Positions 35,114-46,019 of a stretch of DNA of 64,000 bases are shown here, one piece after another. Origin of the DNA: Amblyomma americanum (Eukaryota > Arthropoda > Arachnida > Ixodida > Ixodidae); contig NC_135497.1 in assembly GCF_052857255.1 (NCBI RefSeq), forward strand, positions 188,323,127 through 188,387,126, in the 5' to 3' direction. The position numbers and the translations under genes were made by a program. Each line of letters starts with the position of its first letter. Position 1 is the stretch's first letter. The notes below the pieces were generated by a model, which saw only the letters and a program-made list of their open reading frames with translations, made no database searches and was not told where the DNA came from.

Positions 35114-35328
35114 GTGACTTCATCGAAATGAGCGACATCTTCAACAGCGACAACTCTCGAAAGGTGTTTTATAGTTCAGGAAGCTCAGTTTGCATCTTGA
35201 GTGCCAGCAGTTTTGAGTTCCTCAACATCAAAGTGACTCATTTTAGTATTGAGGGGCCACAACAGCTGGAAGTCCTCGAAGTCACCTCTGACGGAACATA
35301 CAAGACGGCAGTGCTGAAACTGAACTTC
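35114..35328 (+). CDS. exon 2: predicted secreted group-7-allergen/JHBP-like protein
   Basis: Continues codon 17 (Gly) into DFIEMSDIFNSDNSRKVFYS and encodes residues 17-88. It includes Cys43, the segment FLNIKVTHFSIEGPQQLEVL and the closing YKTAVLKLNF. A stretch of the type 'xxIxGxxxxxVxxxxxD' followed by an alternating beta strand 'xVxLxF' is typical of the JHBP/Takeout and mite group-7-allergen fold, which builds a hydrophobic ligand tube. The exon ends in phase 0 at donor GTAAGT (35329). If that donor were not used, reading would continue 13 codons to a TAG at 35368-35370, giving an alternative short protein of 101 residues. The downstream exons fit so well that I prefer splicing. Family identity is inference. 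Confidence 0.7.
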
Positions 35329-37348
35329 GTAAGTCACGAAGAACTGCACTTCTGCGGGCGCAAATCTTAGGGGAGGGAGACTAAGCACCAAGACGCTGCT
35401 CTTATCTAATTGAAATTACTCAACAGCTATGTACGTCCTGCAGATCGTCAGCTGAGAGATCGACTACTGCCATTGTACTGAGTGCTGTAAATACAGCAGT
35501 AGCTCCGGCACTCTTGTCCATATCCGATACTTTGGAGTGCTATAAAGCTGCCTACATTCCACCTATATTTAGCAAACACTTGCGATCTACATTTCCGTCG
35601 AGAGTAGGTGCAAGTAAGCAACTCATTGCATTAAAGGTGTAGCACCATCTGCGATGGCTCATAGATGGCGGTAGCCGCATTCGGGCATTGGCCAGGTTCT
35701 TTGGTTGCTTCGTCCTTCGTTCTTGGCAGAGCGCATGGACTCTCTAGCGGCTTGAGAAGCCGCCGCCATCACGCACTTTTTTCCAGCTTGGACAGCGCGC
35801 TCAGTGTTCCTTGCTGCTTTCTCTGCTTGAAGCGCCATACCATCCACCCGCTGTTAATCAACCTTAGAGACGCGTTTGGCCGCCTTTTCACCTTCGTTTG
35901 CGACTACATAAAATCCCGGTTGGTCACATAGGCGACCCTTTAATCTCTTGACTAATAGCGCGGCCGCGGCGGCATAGCTACTAGAATTTGTAAATTATTT
36001 TAATAATAACAGCTGCCAAGAATTTGGAAGCGCAGAACTAATGCATGAAGCATGCTGCAGACGACGATTTGAAAGTCGTAGCGTGGAAGTCTATCACTTA
36101 AAACAAACAGCGCGAGAGGTTGCGCATCAGTCTCACATCAAGCCTGCAGTATTCGAGGACATAGTATCCAAACCCATATCCGTATCACAGCTTCGTTGTT
36201 GGAGAGAGCAACCGATGAGGCCGGGCAAGTTTCTCTTATTTCGCTAATGTAATATTAAGCATGATATGCTTCTAGCTTCCGTTCTCGGCAAATTCAAGAG
36301 AACATCGTCAGCAGACCGCCGCGAACCAGTGGGAAAACATAAAGCGAACTTTCCGAAACTTTCCACCCGAACGGCATATGGCTTGGTGCACGCTATAAGG
36401 AACCGGCACCGCGCGAGCATAAGCGTGCCGTGCGAGCCTTCGAAGGCTCTGAAATCACGGCAAAGATCGTGGTTACCGGAGGCATTGCGTAGAGTTGTAC
36501 TACAGCGATTGCGTTTCCACATCTCTCACAAGCCGTGAGGCCGGTCGGTCGTGTTCATGTGCTCCCCAGCTCGGGGCTACCCACCGAACAGACGCGGGCG
36601 TCTCTCGTCAGATGGAGTGCGGCGGCAAATGGGTTGTCCGGAGTGCGCGACCTGACGTCCGATCGCCGCCGCGGATGTTGTGGTTGGGTGTGGCAGAAAC
36701 GAGACCATGAAACGGGATTCAGTTTGACCCGGGGCACAGTAAGCTTACGGGTCTGTGTCGTTGGCTCGTCAGCGCGTGCGTCATCGGTAAGAAATTTCAG
36801 TTTGTTTCGGTTGCGACTACTTGAGTGCACCTGGTGACTAGAGGAGAACTCATGTCGAAAACGATTGATTCCTGCACATGCATGCCGTGCGAGAGGCTGC
36901 GGCGAGTCTAATGTATCCAGAAGCGAAGCTGCACTGTCTTCGCCAGCGGTGGCTTGAATCTCGCTCGAGGAAGATGTTTCTTCCTGCTGGATACCATTGC
37001 CATGACAACAATACGACGCTCCAGCTGGGTTCTTCCGGCCGTTAAGGGACGAATAGGCGCCGACGTCTGGATTGGCTGGACAACGACATGTATACGAGGT
37101 TTCCTACGTTTGGCGTGCGTTTCTAAGTTGTTCTGCCGTTTAAGGAGGTCGCAGCAGAAGTGCTTTGGGGTGTGGCGTGGCCTGGCATGACGAGGTTAGG
37201 ACCCTTTCTAAGAATGCGGCTAGAGCCATCTATAAGTACCCATCCTAGATAGTGCTACGCCAGGTACTACAGAGCATTTCCTGTTTACATATACTCTAGA
37301 CGACGAGAGAGCGAACATTTTTTTACATGCGCCTAATGCAAGTTGTTC

Positions 37349-37400
37349 TTATTTATTTATGCCCAACGGGGCGTTGGAGGAAATGAATAAATACATAAGC
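37349..37400 (-). mobile_element. LINE 3' tail remnant (weak)
   Basis: In minus sense CCAACGCCCCGTTGGGCATA runs into AATAAATAAG. A small hairpin plus AAAT-type tail resembles arthropod LINE 3' ends, as at 16926. Only about 50 bp remain. Confidence 0.35.
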
Positions 37401-38070
37401 TAAGAGTTCACATTGATCTGACGAAGGCATTTTTTTATTGTTTGTACTTTTAGATCTAGCTGACAATGCAGATCCATTGCTTAGGGCCTGTTACAAAGAG
37501 TCCACTACAAGGTTGAACGCAAACCCAGCGCTTACCAAACTTTTTCACTTAAATCACCTGTTCGACAGAGCTAGCTCCTATGGCCTTTGTTATTCCCTTT
37601 ATATTTAGAGCATCTCTGCCTCAGCGTAACTGAAAGCACAGTTATTCGTGGGTTTTCACTCGCTCAATGTTAAATTAAGATTCATCGTTCGAGGTTCTCG
37701 AAATACTGCGAGGGTTTGGGCGCGGCTCTTAACTCTGACGTTTTAAGGTGTTGGTTAGCTCGCTGGAGTACGAAGCCAAGCCATTTTGTGGCGTAAGTTG
37801 GGTCTCAGAAGCGCAACAGCACCTCAAGGTTTCTGTACAACATGTTCAAAATAGCAGATCCTTCTGGGATTCACAAATCTCATCTGTGAAGCGACCACGC
37901 GGCCAGCAGAAAACAGAAACGTGCTCAGGTGAGGTCATGATACAGATGACTGCAGGGGTCCGGTTCAAGTTTTCTTCGCTCACTATCATCGTTAATTTTT
38001 CACCACCGACCCTCTCACCTCACCACGCCAAGCCGAGAGCAGATGGAGCTGAGGACGCCCTCACGGGGGC

Positions 38071-38845
38071 ATAAAAGGTGATTTTTTAAAACTTTACAGA
38101 TTTTTATTTTAAAAACTGGATAAGTCAGTGCGGTCTGTTTAGCTTGATTTTACAGCAAGGCGGCAATTACGCACCTCATATGGATTAATAATTAGGTAAT
38201 TAATTAACTTAAATTAACTAATAAACGGTTTATTTTTATTTTAGAAGAAAAGAGTACCTTGCGAAATTGATGGCCATCAAAACCGAAGGTGAGCCCTGTT
38301 TTCAAATTTTCTTTATCGGTAGTATGATTCGAAATATCGAACGTGAAAAATACGCATTTGAAAGCTTGTTGAGTTGGGTTTCCCGCGTAACTTGTTTTTA
38401 AATTGGTGTCGCTGCACTTAGTATCCTCGCCAAAATCGAGTTAACTTCTACTACATCATCAAATACACCAACTGCGCCTGTATTTGAAGCAAAATAATTG
38501 CGAGAGACGCTATTTTATTGATATGCAATACCAGAAAGCCAACTCAACCAGCTTTTAAATGCGTATTTTTGACGTTCGATGTTTCGAAACACATTGCCGA
38601 TTAAGAATATTTAGAGACGTAGCTCACCCTAGATGTTTATGGCCATCAATTTCGCAATATAACCTTGCCCCCTAAAATCAAAAATAAAAAGTTTATTGCT
38701 TAATTTTAGTTCATAGTTTAATTATTAATTCATATGAGGTACATAATGTCCGCACTGCTGTAAAATCCAGTTCAACAGTTCGCACCAACGTATCTCGCAC
38801 AATTCTTAAATAAAAATTTGTAAAGGTTAAAAAAAGCACCCTATA
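38071..38845. mobile_element. complete fold-back element with ~310-bp inverted arms
   Basis: The left arm (about 38071-38390) and right arm (about 38537-38845) are imperfect reverse complements separated by a core of about 146 bp. Paired landmarks, left against the reverse complement of right, are TTTACAGATTTTTATTTTAA / TTTACAAATTTTTATTTAAG, GATTTTACAGCAAGGCGG / GATTTTACAGCAGTGCGG, GCGAAATTGATGGCCATCAA / GCGAAATTGATGGCCATAAA and GTTGAGTTGGG / GTTGAGTTGGC. There is no open frame. A diverged copy lies at 23699-24275. The element sits in intron 2 of the predicted gene. Confidence 0.85.
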
Positions 38846-40291
38846 TGTATAGATAGGACTGTCGCCAAATTTTTCTCTACAGGCTGGGTCTAAGCGGCAA
38901 TCCAAACGCGGGACGAGAATAAAAAAACGGCAGCGTTCGCCTTCTGCTCACACCGCACACATGACGTCATGACGCCGCTGCTCCGAGAAGCAGGGCCTAC
39001 CATATTTAATGTAAAAAGCAGCGGAAGGCAGACTCGACAGGGCATGAAAGTTATTGGAACGCAGTGCTGCGGCACGGTGCACTGAGTTTCGAAAGGTCGG
39101 CGGTCACCTACGAGCCGTTATTTCCTAAAATTAGCTTGTAACCCACGAAACATTTTTGTAGTGTGTTCCATGGTACGCGACGAACTGCCACACTTCGTGC
39201 GAACAATTGGTGAATGAAAGGACACCCTGTGCAACCAGACCTTCCTTGAGAGTCGAAAGAGCTCTCTCTTGCATGTCCGGCGGAACCTAAGAGTTCTAAA
39301 GCGGCCGCAAAAGACGTTGGAGCTTCCTGCACAAGTGGAAGTTTCGAATGTATACTCTCTGTCACGAACGTGAAATAGAATTAATGTGCTATAAAAATTT
39401 ACTCACGAAAGATAAGGCAAGTGTTCAATTAAAATTGTTAAGTGCTACTAAAACTTAAATACTATTGTGGGCAGGCGGCAAGGTGAGGCAGGAGTATTTT
39501 CAAAGCATGCGAAAGCTCGTTATTATTAATTAAATAACTTCTACACGTCTGGAGATACGCGAAAAAAAAAGTTCTGTAATGAAACTTCAGAGTGGTAGAC
39601 GGCGCTAGATCTGACGCAATTTTCTTAGCGGCTGTTGCATTGCGAAATCGTTTCCAGCGCTCCGAACAATTTAGATACGTCGTCGGCGGGAGCGCGTTTT
39701 TTGGCCATCCTACGATTGGCCGCGATCATCTGCCGCGTGCTGAGATGGCGAGCCCGAGTTCGTGCAGTCCCAGGTGCCATCGACCCTCGCCATCGAGGCC
39801 GAAATTTTTCTACTCCGCTTGGCAACTTCAATGCAGAGGTGAAACTTTCAGAATGAAGCTGTACGTACTTTAAAAAATCTCGCCATTTCAGGTTTCCATC
39901 CAAGATCTACAACTTTCCGAGTCAAACTTCTCGCGTATCTCTACTAGTAGGTTCGTGCCGTGCTGGCCTCGAGCTGCGGGAACGTCACTGTGTGTGAATT
40001 TCTATGGACCTGTGCTTGAGAACCAGTGACAGAGGAACCACTGCTGCACATATGTATGGGTCACCTTTGTGTAGTCAACACCAATTTCTTTGAGGAGTTG
40101 GGGATGCCTGATTTTTTTTCCTTCTTTCTGTTCCTTTTTCTAAAGCACACCTGGGAGTTTCTTCGGCAGTGATCTGATAAGCTCCTGGTTCCTCACGGGC
40201 TTCTTTCAGATCGACGGGAGTAGCATGCCAGGCCGACAACCAGGCAGACCTCTCCTGTTCCATTAAAGTTCTTCTCCTCCTCCTCTTTCAG

Positions 40292-40426
40292 ATCGAGGCG
40301 AAATGTACATTTGATTATGGCTTATGGTTTACAACGGTCACATATACAATGAAGGCACATGTGGGAAGTGCGAGGATAGAAGCAAAAGTTCCCACAGATT
40401 CAACGAATGCTACGCCAAAAATTCGG
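40292..40426 (+). CDS. exon 3: predicted secreted group-7-allergen/JHBP-like protein
   Basis: Preceded by a strong polypyrimidine acceptor (CTCCTCCTCCTCTTTCAG) and followed by donor GTGAGT at 40427. The exon is exactly 45 codons in phase 0 at both ends, residues 89-133. It reads IEAKCTFDYGLWFTTVTYTM, then KAHVGSARIEAKVPTDSTNA, then TPKIR. It carries Cys93 and an N-glycosylation sequon NAT at residue 127. The alternating polar/hydrophobic strands with a central AHVGSARIEA block fit the same beta-rich fold proposed from exon 2. Confidence 0.75.
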
Positions 40427-40659
40427 GTGAGTAGTGCAGCGGCGTAGCCAATGTGATGCCTCTTTACTCTTCGCGTTCTACATGCGGACCTTGGGAACGT
40501 GCGTTCTAATGTTTGTGCATGACTGGGCTGTTTGCTTGCTAGCCGCTCGAATTCGTAAACTTTAATCGAACTAAATTTCTGCCAGCGCGGGCTTGGTCAG
40601 CCATTCTAGACGTATACAGGGTTTTGTTCTTGGTTCGCTGCTCTTCGCCATCAGCATAA

Positions 40660-40693
40660 ATGATGATGATGATGATGATGATGATGGTGGTGG
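40660..40693. repeat. (ATG)n microsatellite
   Basis: About ten ATG units next to a degraded SINE. It may derive from the CATCATC tail of that SINE in minus orientation. Confidence 0.9.
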
Positions 40694-40724
40694 TTTGATT
40701 TAACGCGCAGGAACAGCTTTGGCA

Positions 40725-40870
40725 GAGAACGTCATGACTAACTTGTTTTTGACCTGTACGAGGTGGGGTCAAAGACTCTTTTTTTTAATATTTGACCCCA
40801 GGGAAGCCGGAGCATCAGGCCAGGGGAAAATTTGTATCCAACAGAAAATCACCAGGTACCCGGCGGCAAT
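40725..40870 (-). mobile_element. degraded SINE (second family)
   Basis: Recognisable minus-sense pieces of the family at 59286: GAGGTGGGGTCAAAGACTCT, then AGGCCAGGGGAAAATTTGTA and CCAGGTACCCGGCGGCA. It ends before the B box. Confidence 0.6.
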
Positions 40871-41250
40871 GCTCACATCAGCTAAAAGCCGTCCCTTCCG
40901 GTGTTCACTGATCTATGTTCTGGTTTGTAGGGTTTAGCATTCAAAAGCTGCAAATGGCCTATGATTACTGATATATTAAATGTTTCACCAATGGCTGCGT
41001 TGTCACTCGCGAAGAGTCATATTGTCGTGAAGTGTTGCTCTGTTCGCATCAATATCTTGAGCTACTCACAGTGGCCGTTGAGATTCTGTTTCTTTCATTT
41101 TCTTGCGACTTATTTATGCAAACCAAAACAGCAATAATAATGTCATCATTATGTGGCTAGCGGTTAATGACTCGAAATTCTAATAAGTGCAACGTTTTGC
41201 ACATTTACCTCCTAGGCAATGCACACAACGTATTTTACGTACCCTCTACA

Positions 41251-41449
41251 GAATGACGCGGGTTCGATCCCGGCCGCGGCGGTCACATGTCGATGGAGGC
41301 GAAATGCTGCAGGCCCGTGTGCTGTGCGATGTCAGTGCACGTTAAAGAACCCCAGATGGGGGAAATTATCCGCAGCTTTCCACTACGCCGTCTCTCATAG
41401 CCTGAGACGCTCTGGGACGTTAAACTCCTCATAAAAAGAAACAAAAACT
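41251..41449 (+). mobile_element. 5'-truncated SINE with ~11-bp target duplication
   Basis: Starts in the tRNA-like head just before the B box (GGGTTCGATCCCGG) and runs through the family body to ACGTTAAACTCCTCATAAAA. TACCCTCTACA (41240-41250) and TACTCTCTACA (41450-41460) flank it with one difference. It lies in intron 3 of the predicted gene in sense orientation. Confidence 0.9.
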
Positions 41450-44400
41450 TACTCTCTACACAGTCGCCTTTCGCAGTTTTCCCTTTCAAACGAGCACTAC
41501 ATAATTCATGAGGCTGTAGTCTTTCAATGAGAGCACCATATTGAATACTAACTTAACACCAAACGAACCTTTCATTTTGCAATATTTCTTTACTGCTTCC
41601 TCACTATCGAAGCGGCATAACCCAATTCCATCGCCACGAACTCAAAAAACGCCGCTTCCAATTTGAACCACATCTTCAGTCAGTAACAACACACATCGAA
41701 GCCGTTCAGAACGACGCTGCTCATTTTGTTCTGTATGACTCTGAACGTACCGCCAATTACTTAGACATGAAATTGCGTTTATATCTAATCGCCTGCTGTG
41801 CCGTTAAGTTCATCACTAGCGCTTTCTTCGCAAAATTCAAGATCCCTTTTTTACGCCCACGTACGCGAGTCGTGCAGATATCGTTATAAGATTAAATTAT
41901 TTCTTTTGGTGGTCGCCCCAACATAATTGGGAATTATTTCTCTCTTGTACCATTGCAAAATGAAACCATCTTTCCGACCGGCTAGATTTCAGTCTAATTT
42001 GCGGAGAAACAACTTTTAAGACGAAAAAAAGCCGGTCACTGGGCTGCAAAGCTGGCGCTTATAGCTGATTAAATCGTAGTGGGCGCGAAGACATATTAAA
42101 TCCGCATTAAGCGCTTACTTTTCAGCAAAAATAGCGCCTCTGCCGATTGTTAGCCGCCGAAGCTTTCCATGTGTTGCTTGGAAAGAGGTACGTGCCCTAC
42201 AGGGCAGGTATCGCTGTGTCTACCGCGCTGGGATGCAATGAGGCAGACCCGGCGTAGCAGATGCGACAGACGAAACCTATGACTAGTCATGCGTTACCGC
42301 ACTGCGTCATTTTAAAGGGGAGCGTTACTGTGGGTCGGGCTACCAAGAAGAATTGGCAGCTCTCGGTGGCGTTTTGCCCAGGCCCTCATAAGGATCTTAA
42401 CAGCCGAAGCACCTTCGTCAACAGATGAAGAGGGCCCATCGTCTGTCGTTTCGTCTCAATCTACTGGGGCTGTTCCGACACCTGGTTCGCCTCGTGCTGG
42501 TCTGCTGCTAGAAACCGGCATAATTTCTCACAGTTTAAATAAAGAAAAAGGCAGCGCTAGCTGGCAGCGAGAACAGGCAGAAGGATAATATGGCATATAT
42601 CGTTAACGTTGTGCAGCAAGACGTGAACAGAAGACGGCTGTTATGTAATGCGTGAAGTTATACTCTACAAGCGTTTTTTAGAATTCCGGAGAAAACTGGC
42701 TAAGGAAATTTTCCTTAGTTGGCCTAAAATGCAGGCAACAATTTGCCACTTTGAAGGTGACAGCCTGTTGACGGCCCCTGGAGACCGCTGGAACTTACTG
42801 CGCTAGCGTTGCTCTTGCGCCGCAGGCGGGATCACATGACTCTTCTTGCAGCGGGAGCAGAGGGCGCTCTAAGCAAATCCTGCGTTTTCAACGACACAGG
42901 TCGTGGTACTGTCTATTTTTCTTGGTTACCGAGATTATACGTTGCACATTTTGATCGTGTCGTGTCACGGTAACAGAGGCCCGTTATTTATGCGTTTCTC
43001 ACGGTGTTTTAAAGGCGAAAGCTTTTACTATTCCCTTTCGTAGCTTTTTCGTGTGCGCTAGCCTTTGCATAGTGGCGTGACAACCATGACGTCACTCAAC
43101 TGCGGCTACGCCGGAGTTGTGCGCCCGCTCTGTCTAGACAGCCTCCGCTGCCTCTCAGCCGATGCCAATGGATTGCAACAGCTCTGGACAATTTAATGGC
43201 AGCAGTCGTCATGGATGATCCAGGCGAGACGCCTCGTGAACTGTCTGCGTCTCAGAGGTTTCGAAGACAACAGTTCGAAACGATCATCCAGTGGACGTAG
43301 CTCACCGAGAGGCTGCCGTACAGAGACGAAGAGAGTAACCAAAGCGAAAGCTTTAAAGTTAAGCCTCGTAAACCAGGCTTAACTTAGCTTATACGTAGAA
43401 AAATCAGTGCTTACGCACTGATTCGAATGCAGTAAACATTTCCTGCAGTTTTCTAAGTGATACCGCTAAGCATCCTGGAACAACGTTAGCCTCTCAAAAT
43501 AAAAAGCACAGAAAAGAAGGTGCTTCAATAGACGGTTCAGGTCGTTCGCTGAAGTCTGATCACAATTACCTAAAATTGCGCCACATTTGGCTTCGTGTAA
43601 GGGTTAAAAAAAAGTACACCAAGACTGAGGACACCAGGTGCCTGAAGTCTGAGGTCAGATTACTCCGTCCGGCAACGTTACTATACGCGCATCCCCAGGA
43701 CTCTGCGGGCTCATTGAACGTCACACATAATTACAGATCACGCATAGCTGGCAACTCATGCTGTTCAACTAGCTCACGGGGATTCTTGGCCAAATTTCGG
43801 GAGTGAAAATACGAGGGAAAGAAAAAAAAGAATAAAGCATAACGTGACAAGCGCTCAAACGTTTGTTCAAAGCGAACAAACTTGCCTTTTTATACACGCG
43901 ACGATACTCTCTCCGAATAAAGGCCTTTGTTCCATGACCTCATTAGTTCATAATAAATCATCAACGAATTCCCCTGAAATGGCCAACAAAGCAAGCGGGA
44001 CAAATCAAGATGCACTTAGTCAGGGGGCCGAACCAGCTGGCAATTGTACGCGATCTCGTCTAGCTGATCCACGCCTTGTGGACTATTATGGGTGTGAACT
44101 CCTTGAACGAGCCGTGTTAAGCCGATCAACGCACTTATCTGGTAGTTACCTCGCAAAGCGTTTTGCAGCAACTATCGATCGACAGAGCCGTGAGAAAGCC
44201 TTGTTAGAAGTGCAGTTAAACCTTGTCATAACTAAGCAATCTATCCCAAAAAAGAACAGACAGAATGAATTCAATGCAGTTCTCTTCTTAAGCGCGCCTA
44301 GGAACCTACGTGTTTAATGCACATTTTAATTCATATATGCGATTAATGCACTCTGTGTGTTTAATGTTTAATGCATATGTGTGTTCAATGTATATAATGC

Positions 44401-44727
44401 ATAAAGTGCTTGCAGGTATCCTGTCGAACGACCCTACCGCCTACCTCTGCTGTCCACTTCGTAATCATAGCTGTGAGATTATCTGTCATTGCTTGAATAT
44501 TTCGGTCGTCGTCCGCGGTTAAGCTCGACCATCTCTTCTGCGGCTAGATCCTCAATTCATCTACTTTTCCTGTTTATCCCTGCCAAAAAAACAACAACAT
44601 TGCTGTGCTTTCTCTTCATTAGGGCTCCTATGTTTCGCGCATTTGCTTTTCTGCTTCTCGTATGAACATGAAATTTTTCCAACGATTCGTTGTTTCCTCT
44701 CAGTAAACGTGTTTGCATCTCATGCAG

Positions 44728-44898
44728 GTTGTCAGCTGGGAAGACTTCAGTTCTTCTGGGATCCCCTTCATCATTAAAGCAGCAGTCAAGAGACAGGCTG
44801 AGAATTATCTCCGAGAAAGCGGAGACATTGTGCAAAACATTGCCTGGGCCATTGTTTCTAAAGCACTTGATGGCAGCAGCCACTCGCCCTGCCTGTAG
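44728..44898 (+). CDS. exon 4 (terminal): predicted secreted group-7-allergen/JHBP-like protein
   Basis: Follows acceptor TTTGCATCTCATGCAG and reads in phase 0 from VVSWEDFSSSGIPFIIKAAV through an amphipathic helix (KRQAENYLRESGDIVQNIA) to SSHSPCL and a TAG at 44896-44898, residues 134-189. A C-terminal amphipathic helical segment after the beta body is what group-7-allergen and JHBP-like proteins show. Cys188 could pair with Cys43 or Cys93. A poly(A) signal lies 40 bp after the stop. The whole predicted chain is 189 residues, close to the roughly 200 usual for mite group 7 allergens. Function (carriage of a lipid-like ligand) is inferred only. Confidence 0.75.
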   Translation, partial: VVSWEDFSSSGIPFIIKAAVKRQAENYLRESGDIVQNIAWAIVSKALDGSSHSPCL

Positions 44899-44937
44899 CT
44901 TTGTTTTTGCCAGATGTTGCATGGCTTGATGAAGTGT

Positions 44938-44943
44938 AATAAA
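44938..44943 (+). promoter_or_regulatory. poly(A) signal AATAAA
   Basis: Canonical AATAAA beginning 40 bases after the stop codon of exon 4. Cleavage would fall near 44955-44970, giving a 3' UTR of about 60-70 bases. Confidence 0.7.
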
Positions 44944-44970
44944 GAAAGCAATCATACATTCACGGTGCGT

Positions 44971-45555
44971 CACAGTAATCAAACATGCCAGCAAGACACC
45001 AAGCGGCGGGTCCTTCGTGCCCTTCTTGGATGTACTTTGCTCAGCGTGTGGCTCCATCGTCCTAACCCCGAGCGCATGCCACTGGTATATGCTCGACCGG
45101 CCTCTGGCGCCGTCAAGACGCCCTGCAGATGCGCAGAGGCGGCGCCGTGCTAAAAAGTCTGTGTTAGAAGAGAAATTGATTAACTACTTGGAAGTCGGGC
45201 TTTCCTTCTCGCATGCGATTTTTCGGCCCAAAACCCTACATGTCAAGAAGTATGACAACCATGCAGTTAAGCTTAGATACTGTACAGATAGTCGGGTCAA
45301 GCTCTATGATATCAGCATACTTTGTGAATTCAAGCTTAACGTCACGGTGTTTCATCAAATGGTAGAAAGATAGTCGGTGAGTTGAATACAGTCGTCGAAT
45401 TGCTCTGCTTTGAACTAGATGCTGACAAAGTAAGTGTGCGTCCATTACGGGAAAGAGACGGGGATCTGGTTAACAAACTATGTTGCGCGTAAAAAGCGGT
45501 CCCTTATCTTCAACATGACTATTGTCTCGTTTTTCATGGATGGGACATAACCACT
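44971..45555. other. no gene recognised
   Basis: A plus frame of 118 codons (45017-45373) has no signal peptide or known motif and no convincing splice sites. Confidence 0.25.
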
Positions 45556-45959
45556 CGTTCGCGTGACACGTGACGTCATTTGACACGTGCGCTGCCGTGC
45601 GACGTGTGTTGGCGGGCAAAGTCGCGCGTGCTCCAGAGCGCGCGATATTCGAATGACGCCCGCAATGGTCAGAGTTCGTTGCGGCACAGCGGCGACCATA
45701 ATCGCGTTTTCGAAATCACAATCAGGCGTCTAAATGTGATATATAAAAAGTTATCTTTTACAACTGAGTTAACCAGCTTAGTTAACAGGATTTGACTTTT
45801 TCTGACTGAGGACAGCAGAAAACCGGGCGAGTTGGTGTGGATTCATATTTAAGCAGCGCGAAAAAACACGACAAAGCGGGAGATGCCCGCCCACCAATCC
45901 CGCTAACACACGTCACGCGGTAACGCACGCGTCAATTGACGTCACGTGTCACGCGAACG
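45556..45959. mobile_element. inverted-repeat element with 61-bp arms carrying CRE and E-box words
   Basis: The arm 45556-45616 (CGTTCGCGTGACACGTGACG...) matches the reverse complement of 45899-45959 at about 54 of 61 positions; six of the seven differences are transitions. Each arm holds CACGTG overlapping TGACGTCA. Outer boundaries may lie further out (about 45490-46015), since weaker similarity continues. The interior contains ACCGGGCGAGTTGGTGTGG, which I associate with an abundant tick repeat. Confidence 0.65.
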
Positions 45960-46019
45960 CGTCTCCCGTCTCTCGCTTTGTCTTGTTTTTTTCTCGCTTC
46001 TTAAATGTGACTTTTTCTG

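Larger units (their letters stand above)
35329..40291 (+). other. intron 2 of the predicted gene (4,963 bp), repeat-bearing
   Basis: Runs from GTAAGT to CTCCTCCTCTTTCAG. It holds a GC-rich patch (36.5-36.9 kb), a short LINE-tail-like sequence (37349-37400) and the complete fold-back element (38071-38845). I found no further exon with matching phase inside it. Confidence 0.6.
40427..44727 (+). other. intron 3 of the predicted gene (4,301 bp), repeat-bearing
   Basis: Runs from GTGAGT to GCATCTCATGCAG. It contains an (ATG)n tract, a degraded SINE and a complete retroposed SINE (41251-41449). Frames at 43.57-44.32 kb have no consensus splice sites in the right phase, so I leave them out. An additional small exon cannot be excluded. 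Confidence 0.55.

Noticed and set aside
43844..44317. 157-codon plus frame inside intron 3 of the predicted gene
   Set aside because: No splice sites matching phases 0/0, no sequence character like exons 2-4, and no known motif.
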